DNA of 9,183 nt from an uncultured Actinomycetes bacterium (GCA_946886425.1 CAMPIP010000091.1:1-9183), one strand, 5' to 3'; positions 1-7,123 are shown, numbered from the stretch's first letter. Made by a program: numbers and translations. Notes: generated from the letters alone by a model not told the origin.

Positions 1-1
1 G

Positions 2-748
<747 letters not shown>

Positions 749-772
749 CTAAGCCTAAGAAATCTAAGTGCC

Positions 773-800
773 AGTATGGCAGATCCTTCACAGAACTCAA
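773..800 (-). promoter_or_regulatory. Candidate sigma-70-type promoter of dnaK
   Basis: On the minus strand, TTGAGT (800-795) is followed after 16 bases by CATACT (778-773). Each matches the TTGACA/TATAAT consensus at four of six positions. The predicted transcription start is near 766, giving a leader of about 48 bases before the GTG at 718. The -35 box sits inside CTTGAGT (801-795), which equals one half of the HspR-binding HAIR element known from actinobacterial dnaK promoters. The second half is not recognisable, so HspR control is only a suggestion. Confidence 0.45.
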
Positions 801-816
801 GCAAGGCGCATATAGT
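787..816 (+). promoter_or_regulatory. Candidate promoter of the secreted hydrolase gene, overlapping the dnaK promoter
   Basis: TTCACA (787-792, five of six to the -35 consensus), an 18-base spacer, then TATAGT (811-816, five of six to the -10 consensus). This would start transcription near 823 and leave a leader of about 104 bases before the TTG start at 927. Its -35 box lies within the spacer of the divergent dnaK promoter candidate, so two polymerases could not occupy both at once. It is the best promoter match in this intergenic region. Confidence 0.5.
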
Positions 817-837
817 GATTGCGGTTCCGCGGAGGAT

Positions 838-862
838 GGGTAGCTCCGGGGTAGCGCTACCC
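838..862. promoter_or_regulatory. Three-copy GGGTAGC motif, possible operator
   Basis: GGGTAGC occurs at 838-844 and 849-855, exactly 11 bases apart, and again inverted (GCTACCC) at 856-862. The last two copies form a perfect 14-bp palindrome, GGGTAGCGCTACCC (849-862). The helical-turn spacing and dyad symmetry are typical of operators for dimeric regulators. The cluster lies just downstream of the plus-strand promoter candidate. No specific regulator can be named. Confidence 0.35.
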
Positions 863-887
863 GCTTGGAAGCGCCTCGACCAACATC

Positions 888-908
888 GGTCCGTTTCTTA
901 ACGGGACC
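888..908 (+). other. Leader hairpin just upstream of the ribosome-binding site of the secreted hydrolase gene
   Basis: GGTCCGTT (888-895) pairs with AACGGGACC (900-908) around a TCTT loop, giving eight base pairs with one bulged G. It ends seven bases before the GAGGAGG ribosome-binding site (915-921). It could affect mRNA stability or ribosome access. There is no following U-tract, so it does not look like a classical attenuator. Confidence 0.35.
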
Positions 909-926
909 GCGGAAGAGGAGGGAATC

Positions 927-2255
927 TTGAGCTTCGCAACGATCCGCCGGCTTTTCGTGCCGGCCCTGATCGCCGCCTTCGCCCTCGCCCTGCTGCCCGC
1001 GCTGGCAAGCGCCGGCGGGCACAGCTCGCAGGGTCACGGCGCCAAGGTCCATCACCGCGTCGCCCTGCACGGCCACGGCCACAAGCACGGGCAGCACCAC
1101 AAGCAGAAGGGCCACTGCGGCCACGGTCATCACCACGGCTTTCCGGGGCATCCCGGCCACGGCTTCCCGGGCCATCCCGGCGGCGGCGACCACGGTCGCG
1201 GCCACGAGGTCAACGTGATGACCCGCAACCTCTACCTAGGCGCTGATCTGGCCCCGGCGATCGGGGCTCCGAGCCTGGAAGCGTTCGTCGCCGCCAACGG
1301 GAAAATCCTCCGCGAAGTCACGGCGAACAACTTCCCGGTCCGGGCCAAAGGCCTGGCCGCCGAGATCCTCGCCGAGGAACCCGATCTGGTCGGCCTCCAG
1401 GAGGTCGCCCTCTGGCGCACCGCACCGCCGGACCTGACCCCGGTCCTGACCGGCGTACCGACCGCGACGACGGTCCGCTACGACTACCTGCAGCTGCTGC
1501 TCGAACAGCTCAACGCCAAGAAACCGCAGTACGAAGTCGCGGTCGCGCAGAACGAGTTCGACCTCGAGGCGCCGGCTGACGAGAACGGCGTCCCCAACGA
1601 CGGCCCGAACCCGGCGATCGTCAACGCCGAGATCAACGGTCGCCTGACCATGCGCGACGTGATCCTGGTCCGCCGCGGTGCCGGGGTGCAGCTCGCCAAC
1701 CCGCAATCGGCCAACTTCAAAACCCTGCTCGAAGTGCCGATCCTCGGCAAACCGCTGACGATCAAACGCGGCTGGACCGCGACCGACGCCAAGGTCCGCG
1801 GCAGCGGCTGGTTCCGGTTCGTCAACACCCACCTGGAGGCGTTCGACCCGGCGGCGCTGGTGCCGAGCATCCGCGCCCTGCAGGCCGGCGAGCTGGTCGC
1901 CCCCGGCGGCCCCGCCGCCGACGGCGAGCTGCCGGTTGTCCTGGTCGGCGACCTCAACTCCGACGACGACACGGTCTCGCCGGGCGACCAGCAGGCCTAC
2001 CGGGTACTGCTGGAAGCGGGCCTGGTCGAGCGCAGCACCGACGACCCGCTCAGCTGCTGCCTCAACTCGAGCCTGCTGGCGGAAGGGGCCGGCGGCAGCG
2101 TCGCCGACTTCGACCACCAGGTCGACCACGTGATGACCGACGACCCGGACGACATCGAGCTGCGCAGCTCGACCGTGACCGGGCTGCAGCCAGTCAACGG
2201 GTTCTGGAGCTCAGACCACGCCGGGCTGTTCAGCGCCCTGGAGTTCGACCGCTAG
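927..2255 (+). CDS. Secreted endonuclease/exonuclease/phosphatase-family hydrolase with His-rich linker
   Basis: The protein has 442 residues and starts at TTG 927, with GAGGAGG six bases upstream. Residues 1-29 form a signal peptide: two arginines, a hydrophobic core, and cleavage after the ASA at 27-29. Residues 31-93 hold about 20 histidines plus a repeated GFPGHPG unit, probably disordered and metal-binding. The rest is a complete EEP (exonuclease-endonuclease-phosphatase) fold: N101 in TRNLYLG, E159 in LQEV, D244, H302 in NTHLEAF, D342 and N344 in VGDLNS, D400-H401 in VDHVM, and D430-H431 in SDHAG. This family cleaves phosphodiester or phosphomonoester bonds with divalent metal; members include DNases, sphingomyelinases and inositol phosphatases. 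The substrate cannot be read from the sequence. The protein should act outside the membrane. The gene is monocistronic, diverges from dnaK and converges on the cytochrome gene. The fold assignment is strong; the substrate is unknown. Confidence 0.9.
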   Translation: MSFATIRRLFVPALIAAFALALLPALASAGGHSSQGHGAKVHHRVALHGHGHKHGQHHKQKGHCGHGHHHGFPGHPGHGFPGHPGGGDHGRGHEVNVMTRNLYLGADLAPAIGAPSLEAFVAANGKILREVTANNFPVRAKGLAAEILAEEPDLVGLQEVALWRTAPPDLTPVLTGVPTATTVRYDYLQLLLEQLNAKKPQYEVAVAQNEFDLEAPADENGVPNDGPNPAIVNAEINGRLTMRDVILVRRGAGVQLANPQSANFKTLLEVPILGKPLTIKRGWTATDAKVRGSGWFRFVNTHLEAFDPAALVPSIRALQAGELVAPGGPAADGELPVVLVGDLNSDDDTVSPGDQQAYRVLLEAGLVERSTDDPLSCCLNSSLLAEGAGGSVADFDHQVDHVMTDDPDDIELRSSTVTGLQPVNGFWSSDHAGLFSALEFDR

Positions 2256-2267
2256 CGACCGATGACC

Positions 2268-2297
2268 ACGAGGGGGCGGGGCGACCCGCTCCCTCGT
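2268..2297. terminator. Bidirectional hairpin terminator between convergent genes
   Basis: ACGAGGGGGCGGG (2268-2280) pairs with CCCGCTCCCTCGT (2285-2297) over 13 positions with a single G-U wobble, closed by a GCGA loop of the GNRA type. It sits between the stop codons of two converging genes (2255 and 2302). There is no U-tract on either side, which is common for terminators in GC-rich actinobacteria. Confidence 0.8.
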
Positions 2298-2301
2298 CGG
2301 C

Positions 2302-2721
2302 TCAACCCTCGCCGGCGACGCTGGCGACGAATTCGGAGACTTCCTTCGCCTGCTCTTTGTTGAGGATGCCGCCGGGCATCCTGCCCGGGGTGGTGGAGCC
2401 GTCGACGCCGTTTTCGACCGCGTTGAGCACCCGGCCTTCGGTGGCTTTGATCGTCGAGGCGGCGGTGTCGCCTTCCGGCGGGCCGCTCGGGGCGAGCAGT
2501 TCGTCGAGGTCGGGCCCGTAGTTGCCGTCGGTGCCGGCCGCGTAGAGGGAGTGGCAGGTGCCGCAGTTGATCTCGAACAGCATCTGTCCGGACTCGAGGT
2601 TCTGCGAGACCTTCTCGGGCCCGTTGTCGGCGTCGCCGCGCTCGCGGAAGACGAAGAACGGGATCGCGACTGCGAGGACGAGCACGAAGATCCCGAAGGA
2701 GATGAAGGTGCGCTTGCTCAT
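2302..2721 (-). CDS. Membrane-anchored c-type cytochrome, class I-like
   Basis: This 139-residue protein carries one covalent heme-binding site, CGTCH at 53-57, with M115 in GRMPGG as the likely second axial heme ligand. Residues 7-25 form a single hydrophobic segment after a short basic N terminus (KR), so the protein is probably anchored with the heme domain outside the cytoplasmic membrane. Residues 27-45 are a polar linker. It resembles small mono-heme electron carriers that shuttle electrons to terminal oxidases. The partner is not visible, as no oxidase or heme-ligation gene is present. The ATG at 2721 has no clear Shine-Dalgarno sequence. It lies 15 bases after the nth stop, and the two genes share a reading frame separated by TAG plus five codons, so coupled expression with nth is likely. 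A functional link to nth is not apparent. Confidence 0.88.
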   Translation of the reverse strand: MSKRTFISFGIFVLVLAVAIPFFVFRERGDADNGPEKVSQNLESGQMLFEINCGTCHSLYAAGTDGNYGPDLDELLAPSGPPEGDTAASTIKATEGRVLNAVENGVDGSTTPGRMPGGILNKEQAKEVSEFVASVAGEG

Positions 2722-2736
2722 TCGGCGGCGCGCATA

Positions 2737-3408
2737 CTACTGGCGCTCCCGCTCGTTGCGATACCAGGGGCACATCCGCCGCAGCCCGCACTCGCCGCAA
2801 CGCGGTTTCGGGCGGCAGATCTCGCGCCCGTGGCGGATCAGGTTCATGTGCAGCTCGTAGGCGTCTTCGGGGGGCACGATCGCCAGCATCTCGTCGTGGG
2901 CGCGCTCGAAGGAGGCCTTGGCCGGGAAGAGGCCGAGCCGGCCGCCGACGCGGTGGACGTGTACGTCGACCGGGATCTCCGGGATGCCCCAGGTGAAGAT
3001 CAGCACGCAGGCCGCGGTTTTGCGGCCGACGCCCGGCAGGTCGAGCAGGAACTCCAGCGACTCCTCGCGCGGCGCCGTCCGCGTCCAGTCGAGGTCCGGC
3101 TCCTCGCCGAGCCGCTCGAGGATCGCCTGGATCCGCGGCGCCTTCTGCTTCGCCAGGCCGCCGGGCCGGATCGCCTCCTCGAGCTCGCCGACCGGCGCCT
3201 CGCGGACCTCCTCCCAGGACGGGAAGGTCTCCCGCAGCGCCGCGAAGGCGCGGTCGCGGTTGCGGTCGTTGGTGTGCTGGGAGAGCACGGTCTTGATCAG
3301 CTCCGCGATCGGGTCCCCGTGCGGCTCGTTCACCGGCACTCCGTACATCTCCCGCAGCCGGTCGCGAATCGCCCGCACCCGCCGCTTGTCCGGTCGCTTC
3401 CAGGCCAT
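2737..3408 (-). CDS. nth: Endonuclease III-like DNA glycosylase/AP lyase
   Basis: This 223-residue protein has the full length of the family. Such base-excision-repair enzymes remove oxidised pyrimidines and nick the resulting abasic site. The helix-hairpin-helix motif is LPGVGRKTA at 124-132, with K130 as the Schiff-base lysine expected of a bifunctional enzyme. The catalytic aspartate is D148 in VDVHVHR, where most relatives have VDTHV. The C terminus holds four cysteines for a 4Fe-4S cluster: C198, C204, C207 and C213. Their spacing is C-X5-C-X2-C-X5-C, one residue shorter in the first interval than the C-X6-C of E. coli Nth. LSQHTNDRNRDRA at 42-54 also differs from E. coli and marks a side branch. 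The start is ATG 3408, with AGGG eight bases upstream. It is divergent from the hydrolase gene (34-bp gap) and probably co-transcribed with the cytochrome. Confidence 0.88.
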   Translation of the reverse strand: MAWKRPDKRRVRAIRDRLREMYGVPVNEPHGDPIAELIKTVLSQHTNDRNRDRAFAALRETFPSWEEVREAPVGELEEAIRPGGLAKQKAPRIQAILERLGEEPDLDWTRTAPREESLEFLLDLPGVGRKTAACVLIFTWGIPEIPVDVHVHRVGGRLGLFPAKASFERAHDEMLAIVPPEDAYELHMNLIRHGREICRPKPRCGECGLRRMCPWYRNERERQ

Positions 3409-3442
3409 CGCGCGGACCCTAGTGCGTGCATAAGGTAGGGCG

Positions 3443-4264
3443 ATGGGAACGCCGATCGAAGCGGGGGAGCTGCGGGTCGACGGGGTGCGCGTGCACTATC
3501 GGCGCGTCCCGGGGGAGGGGACTCCGACCGTCTACTGCCACGGCAATCCGACCCACGGCGCGGACTGGCTGCCGTTCCTTGCCGCCGGCGACGGGCCGGC
3601 GCTGGCGATCGACATGCCGGGCTGGGGCCGCTCCGACCGGCCCGACCCGTCCCGCTTCGACTACTCGATGTACGGGCTCTCCGAATTCCTCGAGAGTGCC
3701 CTCGAGCAGCTCGGCGTCGGCCCCCGCAAGCTGGTCGTCCACGACTGGGGTTCGCTCGCCCTGATCGGGGCGCAGCGGCGTCCGGAGCTGATCGAGAAGC
3801 TGGTCGTGATCGACTCGGCGCCGCTGCTGCACGGATACCGCTGGCACTGGATCGCCCAGCTCTGGCGCCGCCGCGGCGTCGGCGAGTTCCTCAACCGGAC
3901 GACCACGCGGTCCTCGATGGCGCTGCTGCTGCGCCAGGCGCGCGGCGACCGCGGCCGTATGCCGGACGAGTTCGTGGAGATGATCTGGCGGCACTGGGAT
4001 CCCGGCACTCAGGCAGCGACGCTGGCGCTCTACCGGCACGCCGATCCCGACCGGCTTGCCGTCGCCGGCCGCGACCTCGGCCGCATCGCGTGCCCGTCCC
4101 TGGTCCTCTGGGGCGACCGGGACGCCTACCTGCCACTGCGATTCGGCGAGGCTTACGCCGCCGTCCTGCCCGGCGCCGAGCTGGAGGTCGCGGTCGGTGC
4201 CGGCCACTGGCCCTGGATCGACCGGCCGGAGCTGGTCGGCCGCGTGCTCGGCTTCCTGCGTTGA
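3443..4264 (+). CDS. Alpha/beta hydrolase with Asp nucleophile (haloalkane dehalogenase/epoxide hydrolase-like)
   Basis: This 273-residue protein has the usual length for a single-domain alpha/beta hydrolase with a helical cap. The oxyanion region is HGNPT at 33-37. The nucleophile elbow is HDWGS at 100-104, making the nucleophile D101 instead of serine. The likely acid is D227 in WGDRD and the base is H255 in GAGHWPW. HGNP with HDWG is the combination seen in haloalkane dehalogenases, where Asn and Trp bind the released halide; epoxide hydrolases also use Asp in HDWG. The cap spans about 130-200. The start is ATG 3443, giving MGTPIEAGELRV. A weak AAGG lies seven bases upstream, and TAAGGT at 3431-3436 would instead suit a leaderless transcript. 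It is divergent from nth. The substrate is unknown; another C-X bond hydrolase or a simple esterase-like role cannot be excluded. Confidence 0.85.
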   Translation: MGTPIEAGELRVDGVRVHYRRVPGEGTPTVYCHGNPTHGADWLPFLAAGDGPALAIDMPGWGRSDRPDPSRFDYSMYGLSEFLESALEQLGVGPRKLVVHDWGSLALIGAQRRPELIEKLVVIDSAPLLHGYRWHWIAQLWRRRGVGEFLNRTTTRSSMALLLRQARGDRGRMPDEFVEMIWRHWDPGTQAATLALYRHADPDRLAVAGRDLGRIACPSLVLWGDRDAYLPLRFGEAYAAVLPGAELEVAVGAGHWPWIDRPELVGRVLGFLR

Positions 4265-4309
4265 GCGCCGAAGTTCGGTCCTGAGCGTCGAAATCGCGCG
4301 GTTCCGCGC
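4262..4309. repeat. Short direct repeat and small palindrome before the PAP2 gene
   Basis: TGAGCGCCGAA (4262-4272, including the hydrolase stop) and TGAGCGTCGAA (4282-4292) are 10 of 11 identical and exactly 20 bases apart. They are followed by GCGCG/CGCGC arms (4296-4300, 4305-4309) around GTTC. The hairpin is too small for a convincing terminator. The pair could be an operator upstream of the promoter at 4313, or chance similarity. Confidence 0.25.
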
Positions 4310-4312
4310 TGC

Positions 4313-4340
4313 TTGGCGCCGTAAACGCGCGGATTACAAT
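4313..4340 (+). promoter_or_regulatory. Candidate promoter of the PAP2-PIP synthase-ino1 block
   Basis: TTGGCG (4313-4318), a 16-base spacer, then TACAAT (4335-4340, five of six to the -10 consensus). The predicted start point is about 4347. That is downstream of the ATG at 4339, so translation may actually begin at the in-frame GTG 4351 on a nearly leaderless mRNA. Confidence 0.4.
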
Positions 4341-5130
4341 GTTCTGTTCCGTGTCTCGCGCGTTTTCAGCGGTAGGAAGCAAGCTGCCCAAGGGCTGGGG
4401 CGACTTCGGGCGCCAGATCGCCGTGCTCGTCTCCGTCGATCTCGCCTACACCTTTGTGCGCGGGATCGTCGACTCCGAGAAAGGCCTGGCGATTGCGCAC
4501 GGGGTCCAGGTCATGGATTTCGAGAAATCGCTTGGGACCTTCTTCGAGCCGAGCTTGCAGGCGTTCTTCCTGCCGGCGCAGTGGGTGATCGACTTCGCCA
4601 ACCAGATCTACCTCAACGCGCAGTTCTCGATCGCGCTCGGCTTCCTGCTCTGGCTCTACCTGTTCCGCAACGAGTCCTATTACTTCGTTCGCAACATGTT
4701 CGTGACCGCGATGGGCCTGGCTCTGGTCGGCTACACGCTCTACCCGACCGCGCCGCCGCGGATGTTCCCCGAGTTCGGCTTCGTCGACACGCTCAACGCC
4801 TACTCCGACGTCGGCCACGACTCCTCGCTGGCGAAGATCTTCATCAACCCCTACGCGGCGGTGCCGAGCATGCACTGCGCCTTCGCGATGATGATCGGCG
4901 GCAGCGCCTTCCTGGTCTGCCGCAACTGGGTCGCGAAAGGGCTCTGGGCCTGCTGGCCGCTGCTGGTCAGCTGGGTGACGATCGTCACCGCCAACCACTA
5001 CTGGATCGACGCGGTGCTGGGCTGGCTGGTGGCGCTGACCGCGGCCCTGGTCGCCACCCGCCTCGCCCGCAGCCGTCCCGAGGCCTGGGCCTTTCGAACC
5101 GGCAAGGCCCCGCACGAGGTCGAGGCCTAG
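4339..5130 (+). CDS. PAP2/Aur1-type integral membrane phosphatase or phosphotransferase; candidate PIP phosphatase
   Basis: This 263-residue polytopic membrane protein has about six hydrophobic segments, near 25-43, 77-109 (probably two), 117-135, 181-218 (probably two) and 223-241. It carries the motifs of the PAP2 superfamily, Aur1-like branch: LYPTAPPRM at 134-142, PSMHCAF at 176-182 with H179, and NHYWIDAVLGW at 219-229 with H220 and D224. These histidines form and hydrolyse a phosphohistidine intermediate. Family members remove phosphate from lipids or transfer phosphoinositol between lipids. It lies 52 bases upstream of a PIP-synthase-like gene and in line with ino1, so dephosphorylating phosphatidylinositol phosphate to PI is an attractive inferred role. 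An inositolphosphoryl transferase or undecaprenyl-diphosphate phosphatase is the main alternative. The ATG at 4339 is the longest start; GTG 4351 fits the promoter better. No Shine-Dalgarno sequence precedes either. Confidence 0.85.
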   Translation: MFCSVSRAFSAVGSKLPKGWGDFGRQIAVLVSVDLAYTFVRGIVDSEKGLAIAHGVQVMDFEKSLGTFFEPSLQAFFLPAQWVIDFANQIYLNAQFSIALGFLLWLYLFRNESYYFVRNMFVTAMGLALVGYTLYPTAPPRMFPEFGFVDTLNAYSDVGHDSSLAKIFINPYAAVPSMHCAFAMMIGGSAFLVCRNWVAKGLWACWPLLVSWVTIVTANHYWIDAVLGWLVALTAALVATRLARSRPEAWAFRTGKAPHEVEA

Positions 5131-5182
5131 CGCGGCGCCGGTCGCCCCCAACCTCCTCCCGAACCTCTAGCCTCAGGTATCC

Positions 5183-5872
5183 ATGGAACCTTCGGCGCCC
5201 CAGCGGGCACCCGGCGGTCGACGCAACGGTCGTGCTCCCAGTCGCAACGGGCAGGAGCTGCGGGCATACGCCCGCGATCGGCTGATCGAGTCCCGCCTCA
5301 CCCCCAACGCGATCTCGATGGCAGGGCTGGTCGGCAACCTGATTGCCGCCGCCCTGGTCACCCAGCGGCTGTTCTTCCTCGCCGGCGTCGCCTTCGTCCT
5401 CGGCTCGGTGATGGACACGCTCGACGGCCGCTACTCGCGGATGTCGGGCAAGGGGACCCTGTTCGGCGCCTTCCTCGACTCGACCTTGGACCGGATCGAG
5501 GAGGGGATCGTGCTGGCCGCGGTGGCCGGCTACTTCGCGGCGATCGGCGACGACTTCGCGGCGGCGATGTGCGTCGTCGCCGTGCTCGGCTCGCTGATGG
5601 TCAGCTACACCCGGGCCCGCGCCGAGGCGCTCGGGGTCGAGTGCAAGGTCGGCCTGGCGACGCGTCCTGTCCGGGTAGTCATACTCTCGATCGGTTTGAT
5701 CTTCGCCAAGGGGGCCGGGATCGGCGATTTCGAGCTCCTCGCCCCGGCGGTCTATGCGATCGCGGCGCTGACCATCATCACGACGTTCCAGCGGGTATGG
5801 CATGTGCGAAACGAGCTTTCCGGCGAGCGATCCGGCGCCCAGAGCGGCGGCGGCGAGGCGGAAGACCTGTAA
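5183..5872 (+). CDS. CDP-alcohol phosphatidyltransferase, phosphatidylinositol-phosphate synthase-like
   Basis: This 229-residue membrane enzyme contains the complete CDP-alcohol phosphotransferase motif DxxDG(x)2xR(x)8G(x)3D(x)3D at D78, D81, G82, R86, G95, D99 and D103. S85 replaces the usual alanine. These aspartates bind two metal ions and CDP-diacylglycerol. The segment SYTRARAEALG at 141-151 followed by GLATRPVR at 157-164 resembles the inositol-phosphate pocket of actinobacterial PIP synthases (the SYxxARAExxG and RxxR features of PgsA1) more than PGP synthase. The expected reaction joins CDP-diacylglycerol and inositol 3-phosphate to give phosphatidylinositol phosphate and CMP. The presence of ino1 60 bases downstream supports this. 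The first 25 residues are basic and probably cytosolic, and the C-terminal 20 are a Gly/Ser-rich acidic tail. The start is ATG 5183, with only a weak AGG upstream. Another CDP-alcohol acceptor is possible but less likely. Confidence 0.85.
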   Translation: MEPSAPQRAPGGRRNGRAPSRNGQELRAYARDRLIESRLTPNAISMAGLVGNLIAAALVTQRLFFLAGVAFVLGSVMDTLDGRYSRMSGKGTLFGAFLDSTLDRIEEGIVLAAVAGYFAAIGDDFAAAMCVVAVLGSLMVSYTRARAEALGVECKVGLATRPVRVVILSIGLIFAKGAGIGDFELLAPAVYAIAALTIITTFQRVWHVRNELSGERSGAQSGGGEAEDL

Positions 5873-5914
5873 CTAGCAAAGCGCCGGGGTGTGTTCTGCC
5901 CTCCAGCGCGATCC

Positions 5915-5920
5915 AGGAGG
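5915..5920 (+). promoter_or_regulatory. Ribosome-binding site that fixes the ino1 start
   Basis: A full AGGAGG lies 12 bases before ATG 5933, a slightly long spacing. It decides against the in-frame GTG at 5891, which lies upstream of this site and has no Shine-Dalgarno sequence of its own. Confidence 0.75.
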
Positions 5921-5932
5921 ACTTCGAATTTC

Positions 5933-7114
5933 ATGAGCGATAGCAACGGAGCAAACGGCAGCACCAACGGCGCCGCCCGCCAGGACGAGAAGGTCCGGGT
6001 CGCGATCGTCGGCGTCGGCAACTGCGCCAACTCCTTCATCCAGGGCGTCCAGTACTACAAGGACGCCGATCCGGCCGACGAAGTGCCGGGCCTGATGCAC
6101 GTCGACCTCGGCGGCTACCACGTCCGCGACGTCGAGTTCGTCGCCGCCTTCGACATCGACTCCGAGAAGGTCGGCAAGGACCTCTCCGAGGCGATCTGGT
6201 CGGGCCAGAACGACACGATCAAGTTCGCCGACGTGCCGAACCTCGGCGTCACCGTGCAGCGGGGGATGACCCACGACGGGCTCGGCAAGTACCTCAAAGA
6301 GAAGATCGTCAAAGCTCCGGGCGAAACCGCCGACATCGTCGGCGTCCTCAAGGAGACCAAGGCGGACGTGCTGGTCTGCTACCTGCCGGTCGGCTCCGAG
6401 GAGGCGACCAAGTGGTACGTCGAGCAGGCGCTCAAGGCCGGCGTCGGCTTCGTCAACTGCCTGCCCGTCTTCATCGCCCGCGAGGACTACTGGGACAAGC
6501 GCTTCCAGGAGGCCGGGCTGCCGATCATCGGCGACGACATCAAGTCCCAGGTCGGGGCGACGATCGTCCACCGCCAGCTCGCCCGCCTCTTCCACGACCG
6601 CGGCGTGCGGCTGGAGCGGACCAGCCAGCTCAACGTCGGCGGCAACATGGACTTCTACAACATGCTCGAGCGCGAGCGGCTCGATTCGAAGAAGATCTCC
6701 AAGACCAACGCGGTCACCTCGATCATGGGCCACGACCTGCCCGAGGAGAACGTCCATGTCGGCCCCTCCGACTACGTGCCGTGGCTGACCGACCGCAAGT
6801 GGGCGCACATCCGCCTCGAGGGCAAAGCCTTCGGCGACGTGCCGCTGACCGCCGAGCTGAAGCTCGAGGTCTGGGACTCGCCGAACTCGGCCGGCGTCGT
6901 CATCGACGCGGTGCGGCTGATCAAGCTGGCGCTCAACAACGGCATCGCCGGCCAGCTCGACGGGCCCTCCAGCTACCTGATGAAGTCGCCGCACACGCAG
7001 CGCCCCGACGACGAGGCGCGCGAACAGACCGAGGAGTACATCGCCGCCAACGCGCGCGGCAAGTCGCTCCCCGGCGCCGCCCCGGCCGAGACGCCCAGCA
7101 GCGCCCAGGCCTAA
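5933..7114 (+). CDS. ino1: 1D-myo-inositol-3-phosphate synthase
   Basis: This 393-residue cytosolic NAD-dependent enzyme converts glucose 6-phosphate to 1D-myo-inositol 3-phosphate, the first step toward phosphatidylinositol and mycothiol. Visible features are the Rossmann loop [10 protein letters not shown] at 26-35, AAFDID at 71-76, NCLPVFIA at 175-182, [11 protein letters not shown] at 200-210, NVGGNMDF at 234-241, the lysine cluster SKKISKT at 252-258 that contributes the catalytic lysines, and DSPNSAG at 315-321. Length and motifs fit the shorter actinobacterial/archaeal form, not the roughly 500-residue eukaryotic one. About 18 polar N-terminal residues and a C-terminal tail rich in Ala and Pro are probably disordered. 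It follows the PIP-synthase-like gene by 60 bases, consistent with local substrate supply, and is closed by the hairpin at 7124-7154. It has the only textbook Shine-Dalgarno sequence in this block, suggesting strong translation. Confidence 0.96.
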   Translation: MSDSNGANGSTNGAARQDEKVRVAIVGVGNCANSFIQGVQYYKDADPADEVPGLMHVDLGGYHVRDVEFVAAFDIDSEKVGKDLSEAIWSGQNDTIKFADVPNLGVTVQRGMTHDGLGKYLKEKIVKAPGETADIVGVLKETKADVLVCYLPVGSEEATKWYVEQALKAGVGFVNCLPVFIAREDYWDKRFQEAGLPIIGDDIKSQVGATIVHRQLARLFHDRGVRLERTSQLNVGGNMDFYNMLERERLDSKKISKTNAVTSIMGHDLPEENVHVGPSDYVPWLTDRKWAHIRLEGKAFGDVPLTAELKLEVWDSPNSAGVVIDAVRLIKLALNNGIAGQLDGPSSYLMKSPHTQRPDDEAREQTEEYIAANARGKSLPGAAPAETPSSAQA

Positions 7115-7123
7115 CCGTCTACC

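Noticed and set aside
4296..4309. Hairpin as terminator of the alpha/beta hydrolase gene
   Set aside because: The stem is only five pairs with a four-base loop and no U-tract, too weak to call.
5891..5932. In-frame GTG at 5891 as the ino1 start
   Set aside because: The full AGGAGG lies downstream of it and before ATG 5933. The extra 14 residues do not resemble the family N terminus.
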